From NCBI GenBank assembly GCA_037190845.1, contig JBBCJI010000005.1:1-64000 (forward strand): a stretch of DNA of 64,000 bases. Direction: 5' to 3'. Positions 46,061 through 54,262 of the stretch are shown one piece after another (position 1 is the stretch's first letter; every line of letters begins with the position of its first letter). The position numbers were made by a program, and so were the translations under genes. This stretch comes from JBEBVQ01 sp037190845. GTDB taxonomy: Bacteria; Bacteroidota; Bacteroidia; Chitinophagales; Chitinophagaceae. The notes under the pieces were generated by a model that had not been told where the DNA came from, made no database searches, and saw only the letters and a program-made list of their open reading frames with translations.

Positions 46061-47977
46061 TTATACCTCAATTTCCACATATACATGCGTACCCTGCCCT
46101 TTTCCGACCACACCCCATTCTACGCTGCCATTAAACGATTGTACGCGTTGTTCGATGCTTTTCTGCCCCATACCTCTGTCTCTGTGTGATTTTTCAGGAT
46201 CAATCCCGACGCCGTTATCTTCGACTGTAATGGTAAGTAACCCATCGTTACAACTGAGCTGTACAAGCGCGGTAGTCGCACGGGCATGTTTGACTATATT
46301 ATGTAACAGCTCCTGTATGATCCGGTATAATGATCGGCGAACTTCCATATTCAGGCTGTTAAAATCTCCATATTGCTGATACTCGATGGTCAGCCTGCCA
46401 GTCTTCTGAAAGGTTTCGCACAGCAGTCCCACAGCTTCACTCAGACCATGGCGGAGTAATATTTCCGGCATCAGATTATGAGCGGTATTGCGTACGTCGT
46501 TAATGATGACACTCAGTTCCTTCAGATATTGACGGTACATTTCCGTTTGGATTTCCGGCTGATAAGTAGCGGCATCCAGCTTCATTTTAATGGCGGTCAG
46601 TTCACTTACGATACCATCATGTAATTCTGTTGCTATACGTGCGCGTTCCTTTTGTGCTCCTTCCATCGAGGCTTTCAGTTGTTCCAATTCCTGATTCTTT
46701 ACCAGTTTTCTGTTCTTTTGGCGCAGGTGCAGATATCGCCAGGAAAGCAGCATCAGTATCAGCAGAGTGGCAGCTATGAGCCGCCATATCCAGGTACGCT
46801 GTCTGGCAATGCTTTTTTCCTGCTCGCTGAGACGGAGGCGGCTCTCGGTAATGGTGTGATCTTTCTGGATTGTGCGGAATTTTGTTTCCAATTCATTGAT
46901 ACGGCTTACTACCTCAATATTGGCCAGGCTGTCCTGTAGTGTGTAAAATTTTTCCTGATAGCGGTAAGCCTTTTGATAATTGCCGGAAGCTGCGTACAGT
47001 TGTTTCAGCAGGTGCAGTTTCTTTAAATAACTGAACACGTCTTCACCTGCTTCGGCCTGTGCCTTCATCAGGTATCGTTCTGCAGATTTGTATTGCCTCA
47101 GCTCCAGGTAAATATCTGCAGCTTGGATAAGCAGGCCGTTCCGGTCGCGTGCGTGAAGCGCCGGCATATCGGCAAGGTGCAAACCCTGTTTTAATACATA
47201 AAGGGCCTGTTCCGGACGTCCGGTTGCTTTATATAATCCGCACAGGGCCACGATTGCAGCTACTTCCTCTCTGTACAGGTTGTGTTTACGTGCCATATTC
47301 AGGGCGCTGTCCACATACATTTCACTTTGTCCGTATTCCCCCAGGGCCTGAAAACAGCTTCCCATATTGGCCAGGATACCGGTCCATATGGAAATGTCAT
47401 TGTTTTGTCTCGCCATTTCCAACGCTTTACGATAATATGCCAGGGCCTGTTCGTACTGGCGCAGCTTATTAAAGGTAGCTCCGAGATTCAGATAAGCCCG
47501 GTACTGTTCATCAGGCGAGGTGTCGCCATATGCTACTGCACGGGTATAAGCCTTAGCTGCCTGCTCCAGTTTTACCTGGTTAAAATAGGCAATACCGATG
47601 CTGTTATATACCTGCGACAACAGCTTTCTGTCATTGAGCGTATCGCAATAACGTATAGCTTCGAAAAAGTATATTAACGCTGCATTATACTGGCCTTCCC
47701 TGATGCAGATTTGGCCAAGACCGGTCAGAGATCGCCTTATTCCCACTCTGTAAGTATTATGCCTGCTGAGTTCTCCCGCCTCTTTAAACAAGGCCTCTGC
47801 GCTGTCCGGATAGTATGTTATTTTATCGTACGCTGCATTAATTATGGTATTAATGGCAGCCGTGTCTTTCTCAAAGGCCTTTCCGAGCTCGGTTAGCTGT
47901 GCAAATACCTCGCGGCAGTATATCATTCCCAGAATGATCAGGCATACCGGCAGAAGATATTTTTTTCTTTTCATCAA
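46061..47977 (-). CDS. TPR sensor histidine kinase, NarL-partner (HisKA_3) type
   Basis: The 638-residue protein has a signal (ending REVFAQ, about 27) and about eight TPR units (about 35-360) with typical A-x-x-YF and LG-x-x-Y spacing. One membrane helix (about 390-410) and a coiled coil follow. The HisKA_3 His is in ATELHDGIVS (about 454). The HATPase domain has QELLHNIVKHA and EDNGVGID. Architecture and sequence match the kinase at 40599-42647. It is divergent from the SBBP T9SS protein, which begins 283 bp away. Confidence 0.9.
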   Translation of the reverse strand: MMKRKKYLLPVCLIILGMIYCREVFAQLTELGKAFEKDTAAINTIINAAYDKITYYPDSAEALFKEAGELSRHNTYRVGIRRSLTGLGQICIREGQYNAALIYFFEAIRYCDTLNDRKLLSQVYNSIGIAYFNQVKLEQAAKAYTRAVAYGDTSPDEQYRAYLNLGATFNKLRQYEQALAYYRKALEMARQNNDISIWTGILANMGSCFQALGEYGQSEMYVDSALNMARKHNLYREEVAAIVALCGLYKATGRPEQALYVLKQGLHLADMPALHARDRNGLLIQAADIYLELRQYKSAERYLMKAQAEAGEDVFSYLKKLHLLKQLYAASGNYQKAYRYQEKFYTLQDSLANIEVVSRINELETKFRTIQKDHTITESRLRLSEQEKSIARQRTWIWRLIAATLLILMLLSWRYLHLRQKNRKLVKNQELEQLKASMEGAQKERARIATELHDGIVSELTAIKMKLDAATYQPEIQTEMYRQYLKELSVIINDVRNTAHNLMPEILLRHGLSEAVGLLCETFQKTGRLTIEYQQYGDFNSLNMEVRRSLYRIIQELLHNIVKHARATTALVQLSCNDGLLTITVEDNGVGIDPEKSHRDRGMGQKSIEQRVQSFNGSVEWGVVGKGQGTHVYVEIEV

Positions 47978-48165
47978 TTTCCGGAGAATATCCGATAAAT
48001 CTAATCAAATTTCACATGCCCTGCCGGTAATGTAATGCCCTTCGTGTACTTTTTCCGGTTGTATGTTACACGGATGACAGCGTTGTATGGTCAATTGGCT
48101 GCCCGTGAATCCGTACGGGATGATAATTGAGTAGAAGTACCTAAGTAACGTGCATAATGAACGGG

Positions 48166-48173
48166 TACTTTTG
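48166..48173 (+). promoter_or_regulatory. Possible -7 element for the SBBP gene
   Basis: TACTTTTG matches TAnnTTTG, 86 bp before the ATG in the divergent intergenic region. No good -33 was seen. The shared region is where the adjacent response regulator would be expected to bind. Confidence 0.35.
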
Positions 48174-48259
48174 TTTGAGCATATATACACGCGCTATATT
48201 GTTCCGGAGCATATAGTAGTTAGTATTTTCTTTTTTTAATAAAATTTATTAATATAAAA

Positions 48260-50326
48260 ATGCATCATATGATTACTTTTATCTTTAAAAGAATAAAGCT
48301 GTTTTTTGTTTTCTTATGTTTGATCACAGGCGGTATGGTATCAAAAGCCCAGACTTTCAACTGGGTAAAGGGGATGGGAAACACAGGAACCGATTACGGG
48401 TATAGCGTAGCTTTGGATAAGGCCGGTAATATATATGTTACCGGGCATTATTCGGGAAGGGTAGATTTTAATCCGCGTTCCGGAACGGATACATTGAAGG
48501 CAGTGGCAGGTTCTGATATATTCCTGGCCAAGTATGATGCCGGCGGTAATTATATCTGGGCCAGAAGCATGGGAGGAGCTACCAGCGAAGGCGGATACAA
48601 AGTTGCGGTTGATGGTAACGGGGGCGTATACGTTACCGGACATTTTACCGGACTGGTGGATTTTGACCCGGGCACAAGCATAGATACTTTCCGGGCAATT
48701 GGCAGCACGGACGTTTTCCTGGTAAAATTTGATACTGCCGGTAATTATGAATGGGGAAAGGCCTGGGGTAATAACGGAAGTGATTATGGTCATGGTGTGG
48801 CAGCCGATGAAGCAGGCAACGTGTATGTTACAGGATATTTTTACAATACGGTACATTTTGGACCAGGTACTACTACGCTTACTGCAGTGAACGGTCCGGA
48901 TATTTTTCTTGCCAAATTCAATCCTGATGGCAAGTGGATCTGGGCCCACAGTATGGGAGCCGCTGATTATGACTATGGTTATGGTGTAGCCCTGGATGGC
49001 AATGGCCATGTGTATATGACAGGGCTCTTCAGTATGACAGTTGACTTTAATCCTGTTGGTTCAGGTGCAGATACAATTGCTTCAGCAGGAACCTATGATA
49101 TTTTCATTGCTAAATACGATACCGCCGGCAATTATATATGGGCCAAAGGTATAGGAGGCACCGGTACCGATTTTGGCAGAGATATAGCTGTGGATAGCGC
49201 AGGTAACGCGTATATTACCGGATATTTTGCCGGTACTGCCGATTTTGACCCGGGTGCAGGTATGGATACGATTACGGCAACGGGAATATATGATGTATTT
49301 ATCGCTAAATACGATAAGGATGGTAATCATGTATGGGCAAATAAAATTGACGGCAGCGCTACGGATTTTGGTTATGCTATTGCTTTACGCGGTGCAGCCA
49401 GTGTCTATGTAACGGGAGGTTTCTCGGGTACTGCTGATTTTGATCCTGGCCCTGATACCGCTGCCTTTACTGCTGCAGGAACAGATATTTTTGTGGCTAA
49501 ATACGACAGCAGCGGAACTTATGTCTGGGCTAAGCAAATGGGAGGGAGCGGTACAGATATCGGATATGGCCTGGTAATAAACGAATATGGGAATGCTTAT
49601 ATTACAGGAAGTTTTCAGACACTTGCAGATTTTAATCCCGGTTCCGGTACAAATGACACACTCAGATCTGCAGGAGGCTATGAGATATTTGTATTGAAGC
49701 TGGCCTGTTCAGATCAAACCTTATCTTCTGAAATAACCGATACTACCTGCGACCGTTCTTATGTGCTGAACGGAGTAACTTATACCCGGAGCGGGACTTA
49801 TCAGCAATTCTGGCGTAATGCGTCTGGCTGTGATAGTATCGTAATGCTGAATCTTGTGATAGCTCCCGTATCAAAGCCGGAGCTCGTAGTGGACGGGTTC
49901 CTGCTAAGTACCGCACTTTCATATAGCGCCTATCAATGGCTGAAGGATGGTGATACCATTCACGGCGCCACAAATAATTCTTATCTGGTTACGGAAAATA
50001 ATAAGTATTCAGTAGTTGTTACCAATGAGGAGGGCTGTACTGACACATCTGATATTTATGAAGTGAATAATTTAGATGTGCATGAACTCCAATATCATGG
50101 TAAGTTTCTAATCTATCCCAATCCTGCTTCTGACAAACTATATATCTCTGCTGCTTTCCCCGTAAATATAGTCATATGTGGTGTAGATGGCAAACAGGTT
50201 ATACAATACAATGGAGTGAATGAAGTCAATATCACAATGCTGCCCGACGGAGTATATTTTGCACGGATAACAGACAAAGATGGAGTGACAATCCACAATG
50301 GCAGATTTGTGAAAAACAGCCGGTAG
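48260..50326 (+). CDS. SBBP-repeat surface protein with T9SS type A tail
   Basis: The 688-residue protein has a signal (ending VSKAQ, about 31). Seven ~59-residue SBBP repeats follow (about 38-460), each with the pattern GxDxGYxVAxDxxGNxYVTGxF...DFDPG...DIFxAKYDxxGNYxWA. Seven repeats suit a closed seven-bladed propeller. The DFDPG/DFNPG loops could bind calcium. A Cys-containing module (about 480-535), a stalk domain (about 540-600, YSAYQWLKDGDTIHGA) and a T9SS type A sorting domain (YPNPASDKLYIS onward) complete it. It should be exported by T9SS and exposed at the surface. Confidence 0.88.
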   Translation: MHHMITFIFKRIKLFFVFLCLITGGMVSKAQTFNWVKGMGNTGTDYGYSVALDKAGNIYVTGHYSGRVDFNPRSGTDTLKAVAGSDIFLAKYDAGGNYIWARSMGGATSEGGYKVAVDGNGGVYVTGHFTGLVDFDPGTSIDTFRAIGSTDVFLVKFDTAGNYEWGKAWGNNGSDYGHGVAADEAGNVYVTGYFYNTVHFGPGTTTLTAVNGPDIFLAKFNPDGKWIWAHSMGAADYDYGYGVALDGNGHVYMTGLFSMTVDFNPVGSGADTIASAGTYDIFIAKYDTAGNYIWAKGIGGTGTDFGRDIAVDSAGNAYITGYFAGTADFDPGAGMDTITATGIYDVFIAKYDKDGNHVWANKIDGSATDFGYAIALRGAASVYVTGGFSGTADFDPGPDTAAFTAAGTDIFVAKYDSSGTYVWAKQMGGSGTDIGYGLVINEYGNAYITGSFQTLADFNPGSGTNDTLRSAGGYEIFVLKLACSDQTLSSEITDTTCDRSYVLNGVTYTRSGTYQQFWRNASGCDSIVMLNLVIAPVSKPELVVDGFLLSTALSYSAYQWLKDGDTIHGATNNSYLVTENNKYSVVVTNEEGCTDTSDIYEVNNLDVHELQYHGKFLIYPNPASDKLYISAAFPVNIVICGVDGKQVIQYNGVNEVNITMLPDGVYFARITDKDGVTIHNGRFVKNSR

Positions 50327-50764
50327 CAACAGACTTGTATTATTGCCGGATTTATATGCCGGAAAGCAGCGCTATACATGTGACAATGAAATTGTCTGAA
50401 AATCATTGTTTATTTTCAGTATGAAGGGAGCCGAAGTATACTTTCGTCCAATGACGTGTATACTTTGGCTCCGCTGGTGACATGGCCCCTGTCCAAAATT
50501 TGCAGAGTATCAGAATTTTTGAAAAGCAATCATGTGGATTTCGAAATTCTTGCCCTGTTCTCTGATGAACATAAATTGCTACTGTAATCAGGTCTTAAGA
50601 ATTGCATTGAAGCTTTCACCCACAGTGAATCTGCAGGAAATCTGTAATCAATTCCTCAAAACGGATTTTCCTGCGTTTTGCCAGGTGGCAAGTAGATGTC
50701 CAAGGGAACTTCTTTCAGCCTGTTCTTTAGGTTTATTCTTAGCTTTGAAGGGTTAGCTGATTCT
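50327..50764. other. Non-coding or degenerate stretch with an imperfect hairpin
   Basis: No intact gene is supported. A 15-bp hairpin with one G-T pair lies near 50428-50475 (GGAGCCGAAGTATAC with GTATACTTTGGCTCC). Several short open stretches look weakly protein-like but have no start, family match or consistent frame. They may be debris of the same element as the recombinase fragment that follows. Confidence 0.4.
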
Positions 50765-50896
50765 TCACGTAATCAACAATAACGGGCATACTACCATCAT
50801 CTCTTCTTCGTCGGTGATTTCGACGATCGTATTATCTACAATGCGGTCTTTTTTCTGTCTTCTCAGATCAAGAAAGACCTTAAATGTGGCAACCAT
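50765..50896 (-). pseudogene. Truncated tyrosine recombinase (integrase) N-terminus
   Basis: A 43-codon frame starts MVATFKVFLDLRRQKKD. This resembles the arm-type DNA-binding start of Bacteroidota tyrosine recombinases, which usually continues with G-x-YPVKLR(V/I)THNR. Here the match breaks after KKD and the frame ends soon after. It lies 131 bp from the 3' end of tRNA-Asn and points away from it, the normal place and direction for a tRNA-targeting integrase. The catalytic domain is gone. Confidence 0.5.
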
Positions 50897-50991
50897 GAAA
50901 CCGGGGTTTGCATGGGAAAACTAAAGTGGCCGGGAATTTTCAAATGGCGACCCTGAAATAATCCTTTTGAAACAGACATGGGAGAAAACAA

Positions 50992-51026
50992 AAATTCCTA
51001 ACTGATTAACAGTTAGGAATTTTTTT
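50992..51026. terminator. Bidirectional terminator after tRNA-Asn
   Basis: A perfect 13-bp stem (50992-51004 with 51010-51022) with a 5-nt loop has an A-rich run on its left and seven T on its right (51020-51026). It can terminate transcription in both directions and ends 1 bp from the tRNA 3' end. Its loop region shares the 12-mer CTGATTAACAGT with the tRNA anticodon arm. Confidence 0.75.
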
Positions 51027-51027
51027 G

Positions 51028-51101
51028 CGCTCCCTGCTGGACTTGAACCAGCGACCCTCTGATTAACAGTCAGATGCTCTAACCAACTGAGCTAAGGAAG
51101 C
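51028..51101 (-). tRNA. tRNA-Asn (anticodon GTT)
   Basis: On the minus strand the acceptor stem is GCTTCCT/AGGGAGC with discriminator G. The D-arm begins TAGCTCAG. The anticodon arm TCTGA/TCAGA encloses CTGTTAA (anticodon GTT). The T-arm GCTGG/CCAGC encloses TTCAAGT. CCA is not encoded. It is the intact counterpart of the fragment at 44552-44593. Confidence 0.95.
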
Positions 51102-51139
51102 GTCTTTGGGATTGCAAAAATAGCCAACTTTCCTTTTTG

Positions 51140-53095
51140 TCAAAATCTTTTTTCCCAACCTCCGCCCAAAAAACGGAAATTCTTCACTAAAAGATTGAAA
51201 TCTGCGCCCGGTGTATAGTGCCGGGCGTAATCCAGATCCATTTTCCGGATCACCTCCGGGGCGGGGCTGTATGTGTCCAGCAAAAAATAAGCAGGGAGCA
51301 CAGATGGTTTTATCTGGGGTAATTCCGGCGTCTCAGATCCGTAACCTACCCAGGTATATTTTCCCGATAATACCCGGAAGCAGTTGCGCAGGAATCCCCC
51401 CGGTTTTTTTATCGCCAATACGGCTGCGGGGAATAATGCCAGCAGCAGCAGCGATGCCACGATGTCAAATACCCGCTTATTCCTTACCTGCGAAAAAAGA
51501 CTGATCCGGTAGCCCGATTCGAGCGTGTACAGATCGCCGGAAGTATGGCTGCTGTTGCTCCCTACAAAGCTATTGCTGCCGGGCAGGTGGATCTTATACT
51601 CATAACCGGACCCGCAATGCTGCATCTGTTCCAGGATCGTTTTGTAATCAAGCCCGTTGACACAAAAGATCACTTCATCAACCCCTGTGGTGTACAACAA
51701 TTCCTTCATCTGGGCGATATCGCCCAGCGCCGGATTGATGGATGGTTTGGGGCTTATCCGGCCTTCTATCTGCGGGGCATAGTGTACTTTTTGCAGCACA
51801 GCGGCTGTACTTTCATAATGAGCTGTTTCAGCCACGATCATTGCTTTTTTCGGTAGCGTATCGTAAGGGATAAATTTAAAGATCCCCAGCCGGTATAATA
51901 ATGCATGCAGACTGAGTAAGGCTACTGTGCCGGTAAAGCCCGTGAGGACGATCACAGCGCGTGAATAACGCAGCTCCGGTGGCAGCAGTCCATAATAAGC
52001 AAGAATGAGCACGGACCCGATAAACATACCTCTTACCACACGCAGTGCACGGTAGGGCTGATCGTAAGCGCCGTTGAGAAACAGGGACACCAGCCATATC
52101 AGCACATACACGGGGAAGGTCATATACACCAGGTGCAGTGAAACGTCAATGTGCTTTACTTCCCGCACCCAGAATTCTTTCATAAACCAAAGCGTGGTCA
52201 CAAGCACCAGTGCATCGAAAAGCGGCATCCGCAGGATCTTGAACAATTGTTTCACTACGCTGAAAACGGCTCGTAATACAATGCCGATGTTGATCAGCAA
52301 AATAAACAGCCCTGCCTGCTGCCTGCTGTAGTGTTTTTTAACGAACGTAGACAATGCCTCATTGAAAATCCGTACATATGAAAGTGTCGCCTTCCGGGTA
52401 CTCTCTCCTTTATAATGGATCAATGTGGCTTCGGGAAAGTAAATATTCTGATAGCCCGTCTGCCTGATGCGCCAGGAAAGGTCTACATCCTCGCAATACA
52501 TGAAGTAATCTTCGTCGAAGGCGCCTCCGGATTCCTCCATCGCTTTACGGCGTACCAGCATACAGCATCCGGAAAGTACGTCTACTTCCGCCTGTTCATG
52601 CTCTTCCACATGCACGGCGTAATATTTGTTGAACAGCGGTGAGCGCGGGAACAGCTTGTTGATGCCTGTTGTTTTAAAAATGGCCACCGACAGGGATGGG
52701 AAAGACTTCTTGCTGTCAGGGGCAAACTGTCCTTTACCGTCAATCAGCCGTGGTCCGAGCGCCCCTGCCTCCGGGTGCGCATCCAGCCAGGGGATTGTTC
52801 TCCGGAAAAAATCTTCCGGCATGATCGTGTCCGGGTTCAGGAACAGAATGTATTCCCCGCGCGCCACAGACACAGCCTGGTTGTTGGCTTTTGAAAAACC
52901 TTTATTATCCTTGTTTTCAATGAGCCGTACTTCCGGGAACCGGGTACGGACCATCGTACAGCTATCATCGGCAGAGTTATTGTCTACTACGATCACTTCC
53001 GCATCAAATCCTTCCGCTGCCCGCAATACGGAATGCAGACACGTCTCCAGGAAGTATTTGACGTTGTAATTGACAATGATGACCGATAGTTTCAT
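51140..53095 (-). CDS. GT2 glycosyltransferase fused to a sugar-transferase-like domain
   Basis: I choose the ATG giving MKLSVIIVNYN; the upstream in-frame ATG lies in an intergenic repeat. The 651-residue protein has an N-terminal GT2 domain (about 1-240) with VDNNSADDS, FLNPDT and the YCEDVDLSWR acceptor motif, then four or five membrane helices (about 265-430). A nucleotide-binding-like domain (starting KKAMIVAET, about 440) follows. The C-terminal part resembles polyprenyl-phosphate sugar transferases (NKRVFDIVASLLLL, then SGKYTWVGY) but lacks their Arg-rich catalytic motif. It probably acts in surface polysaccharide synthesis; the C-terminal half may be inactive. Confidence 0.75.
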   Translation of the reverse strand: MKLSVIIVNYNVKYFLETCLHSVLRAAEGFDAEVIVVDNNSADDSCTMVRTRFPEVRLIENKDNKGFSKANNQAVSVARGEYILFLNPDTIMPEDFFRRTIPWLDAHPEAGALGPRLIDGKGQFAPDSKKSFPSLSVAIFKTTGINKLFPRSPLFNKYYAVHVEEHEQAEVDVLSGCCMLVRRKAMEESGGAFDEDYFMYCEDVDLSWRIRQTGYQNIYFPEATLIHYKGESTRKATLSYVRIFNEALSTFVKKHYSRQQAGLFILLINIGIVLRAVFSVVKQLFKILRMPLFDALVLVTTLWFMKEFWVREVKHIDVSLHLVYMTFPVYVLIWLVSLFLNGAYDQPYRALRVVRGMFIGSVLILAYYGLLPPELRYSRAVIVLTGFTGTVALLSLHALLYRLGIFKFIPYDTLPKKAMIVAETAHYESTAAVLQKVHYAPQIEGRISPKPSINPALGDIAQMKELLYTTGVDEVIFCVNGLDYKTILEQMQHCGSGYEYKIHLPGSNSFVGSNSSHTSGDLYTLESGYRISLFSQVRNKRVFDIVASLLLLALFPAAVLAIKKPGGFLRNCFRVLSGKYTWVGYGSETPELPQIKPSVLPAYFLLDTYSPAPEVIRKMDLDYARHYTPGADFNLLVKNFRFLGGGWEKRF

Positions 53096-53111
53096 ACCAG
53101 GGATAATGTGC

Positions 53112-53209
53112 TGATTTGAAAATTTGGAAATTTGAAAATGAGGCCGGAGGTTACGTAATAACATGGCATTTTCAAATTAGCACATTCTCAGATTTTCAAA
53201 TTGTATTGA
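53112..53209. repeat. AAATTTGAAAAT-type ~95-bp dispersed element
   Basis: The element has the plan GAAAATTTG..AATTTGAAAATGAGG, a central TTACGTAATAACATGG, then CATTTTCAAATTAGCACATT and ATTTTCAAATT. A second copy with the same order lies at 58543-58637. The outer arms are complementary, so the whole can fold. It begins 17 bp upstream of the GT2 start codon. A shorter related stretch lies at 53299-53335. Confidence 0.75.
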
Positions 53210-53380
53210 ACCTGCGAATATAACGAAAAACACGCCATAACATTGTCTCGCATAAGGCTAATACATGCTTTTACAGTAGATCATATAAAGCATACTCCAT
53301 TTTCAAATTTTCAAATTGTCTCATTTTCAAATTATCATCCCCGAATTTAAATCTGGATGCGTAATTTCATCTGCTGATTT

Positions 53381-53929
53381 ATGGAAGCAAATACAACTTT
53401 AGGTATCGGTTCCCGGGTGGAACACAGCCATTTCGGAAAGGGTATTGTCGTAGATACGGCAGGTGAATTTTACACCGTCTGGTTCAAATCGCAGAACACG
53501 GCCAAAAATGTAAGCCGGGATTTTTCCGGTCTGCATGTTATTGAAGCAAAAGAACATGCCGGTGCACCCGAAGGCTGCGTGACACTGGCCGAGATTGAGC
53601 AGGCGCTGGATAACATCCTTGACCGCCGGCTGCATGAATTTCAGTTGGTGGATATGGCCAATAAATGGAACAATGGGACATTAGTACTCCAACCGGCAGA
53701 TGATACCCTTCAGGCAAAAGAAATACCGATCGAGACTTTTTTTCACAAGATCGTCATGGTGCGTGACAGGCTGCGCCTGATCGAGCAGAAGATCAATGCG
53801 CACAAAGGCCTGACGGATGAGGAAAAAGTAGACCTGCAGCAATATATCACTGCTGTCTACGGGTCGCTCACGACGTTTAATGTGCTGTTCCGGGAAACAT
53901 ATCATCAATTCAAAGGAACGGGCGCGTAG
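53381..53929 (+). CDS. Conserved hypothetical protein with tudor/SH3-like start
   Basis: The 182-residue cytosolic protein opens with LGIGSRVEHSHFGKGIVV and YTVWFKS (about 6-36). This resembles the small SH3/tudor-like fold at the end of UvrD-type helicases (G-x-RV-x-H-x-x-FG-x-G). The rest is mainly helical (about 60-180). I recognise no named family and expect it to be a Bacteroidota-restricted protein. The SH3-like part may mediate nucleic acid or protein contact; this is inference. Confidence 0.65.
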   Translation: MEANTTLGIGSRVEHSHFGKGIVVDTAGEFYTVWFKSQNTAKNVSRDFSGLHVIEAKEHAGAPEGCVTLAEIEQALDNILDRRLHEFQLVDMANKWNNGTLVLQPADDTLQAKEIPIETFFHKIVMVRDRLRLIEQKINAHKGLTDEEKVDLQQYITAVYGSLTTFNVLFRETYHQFKGTGA

Positions 53930-53960
53930 AGGCGCAATGACATTGCTCTCTACGGGGCGT

Positions 53961-54176
53961 TTATACGGCCTCGTCCATATGTAATGTCGTGATATTGTCG
54001 AACAGCCGCGTTACGGCTTCCGGGCTGGGACTCAGGAGGTCTCCGGCGGCTTCCTGCCAGTAAGGTTCTATTTCTCCAGCCAGATCGGGAGGTAATAATG
54101 TCGCCGGGATGTCGTTGCCGGTCTTTCGTATAAGCTGTTCAAATGTGGGGGTGTCTGCAGGTAAAGTTTTTGCCAT
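53961..54176 (-). CDS. Small hypothetical protein
   Basis: The 71-residue product is acidic and helical (FEQLIRKTGNDIPATLLPPDLAGEIEPYW, then EAVTRLFDNITTLHM). It has no signal or membrane helix. No family is recognised. Its position just upstream of the TonB receptor gene on the other side of a short gap, and its protein-like composition, favour a real gene. Confidence 0.5.
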   Translation of the reverse strand: MAKTLPADTPTFEQLIRKTGNDIPATLLPPDLAGEIEPYWQEAAGDLLSPSPEAVTRLFDNITTLHMDEAV

Positions 54177-54262
54177 TTCGATTGGATTTATCTATGGTAA
54201 AACGCCGCAAACAGCAAAATATTGTATGGCAGGAAAAATTACATCCGCTGTTTTCGCCAGGT

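Noticed and set aside
50532..50756. 74-codon ORF after the SBBP gene
   Set aside because: Cys- and Leu-rich composition with no family resemblance, overlapping other weak frames. Treated as debris.
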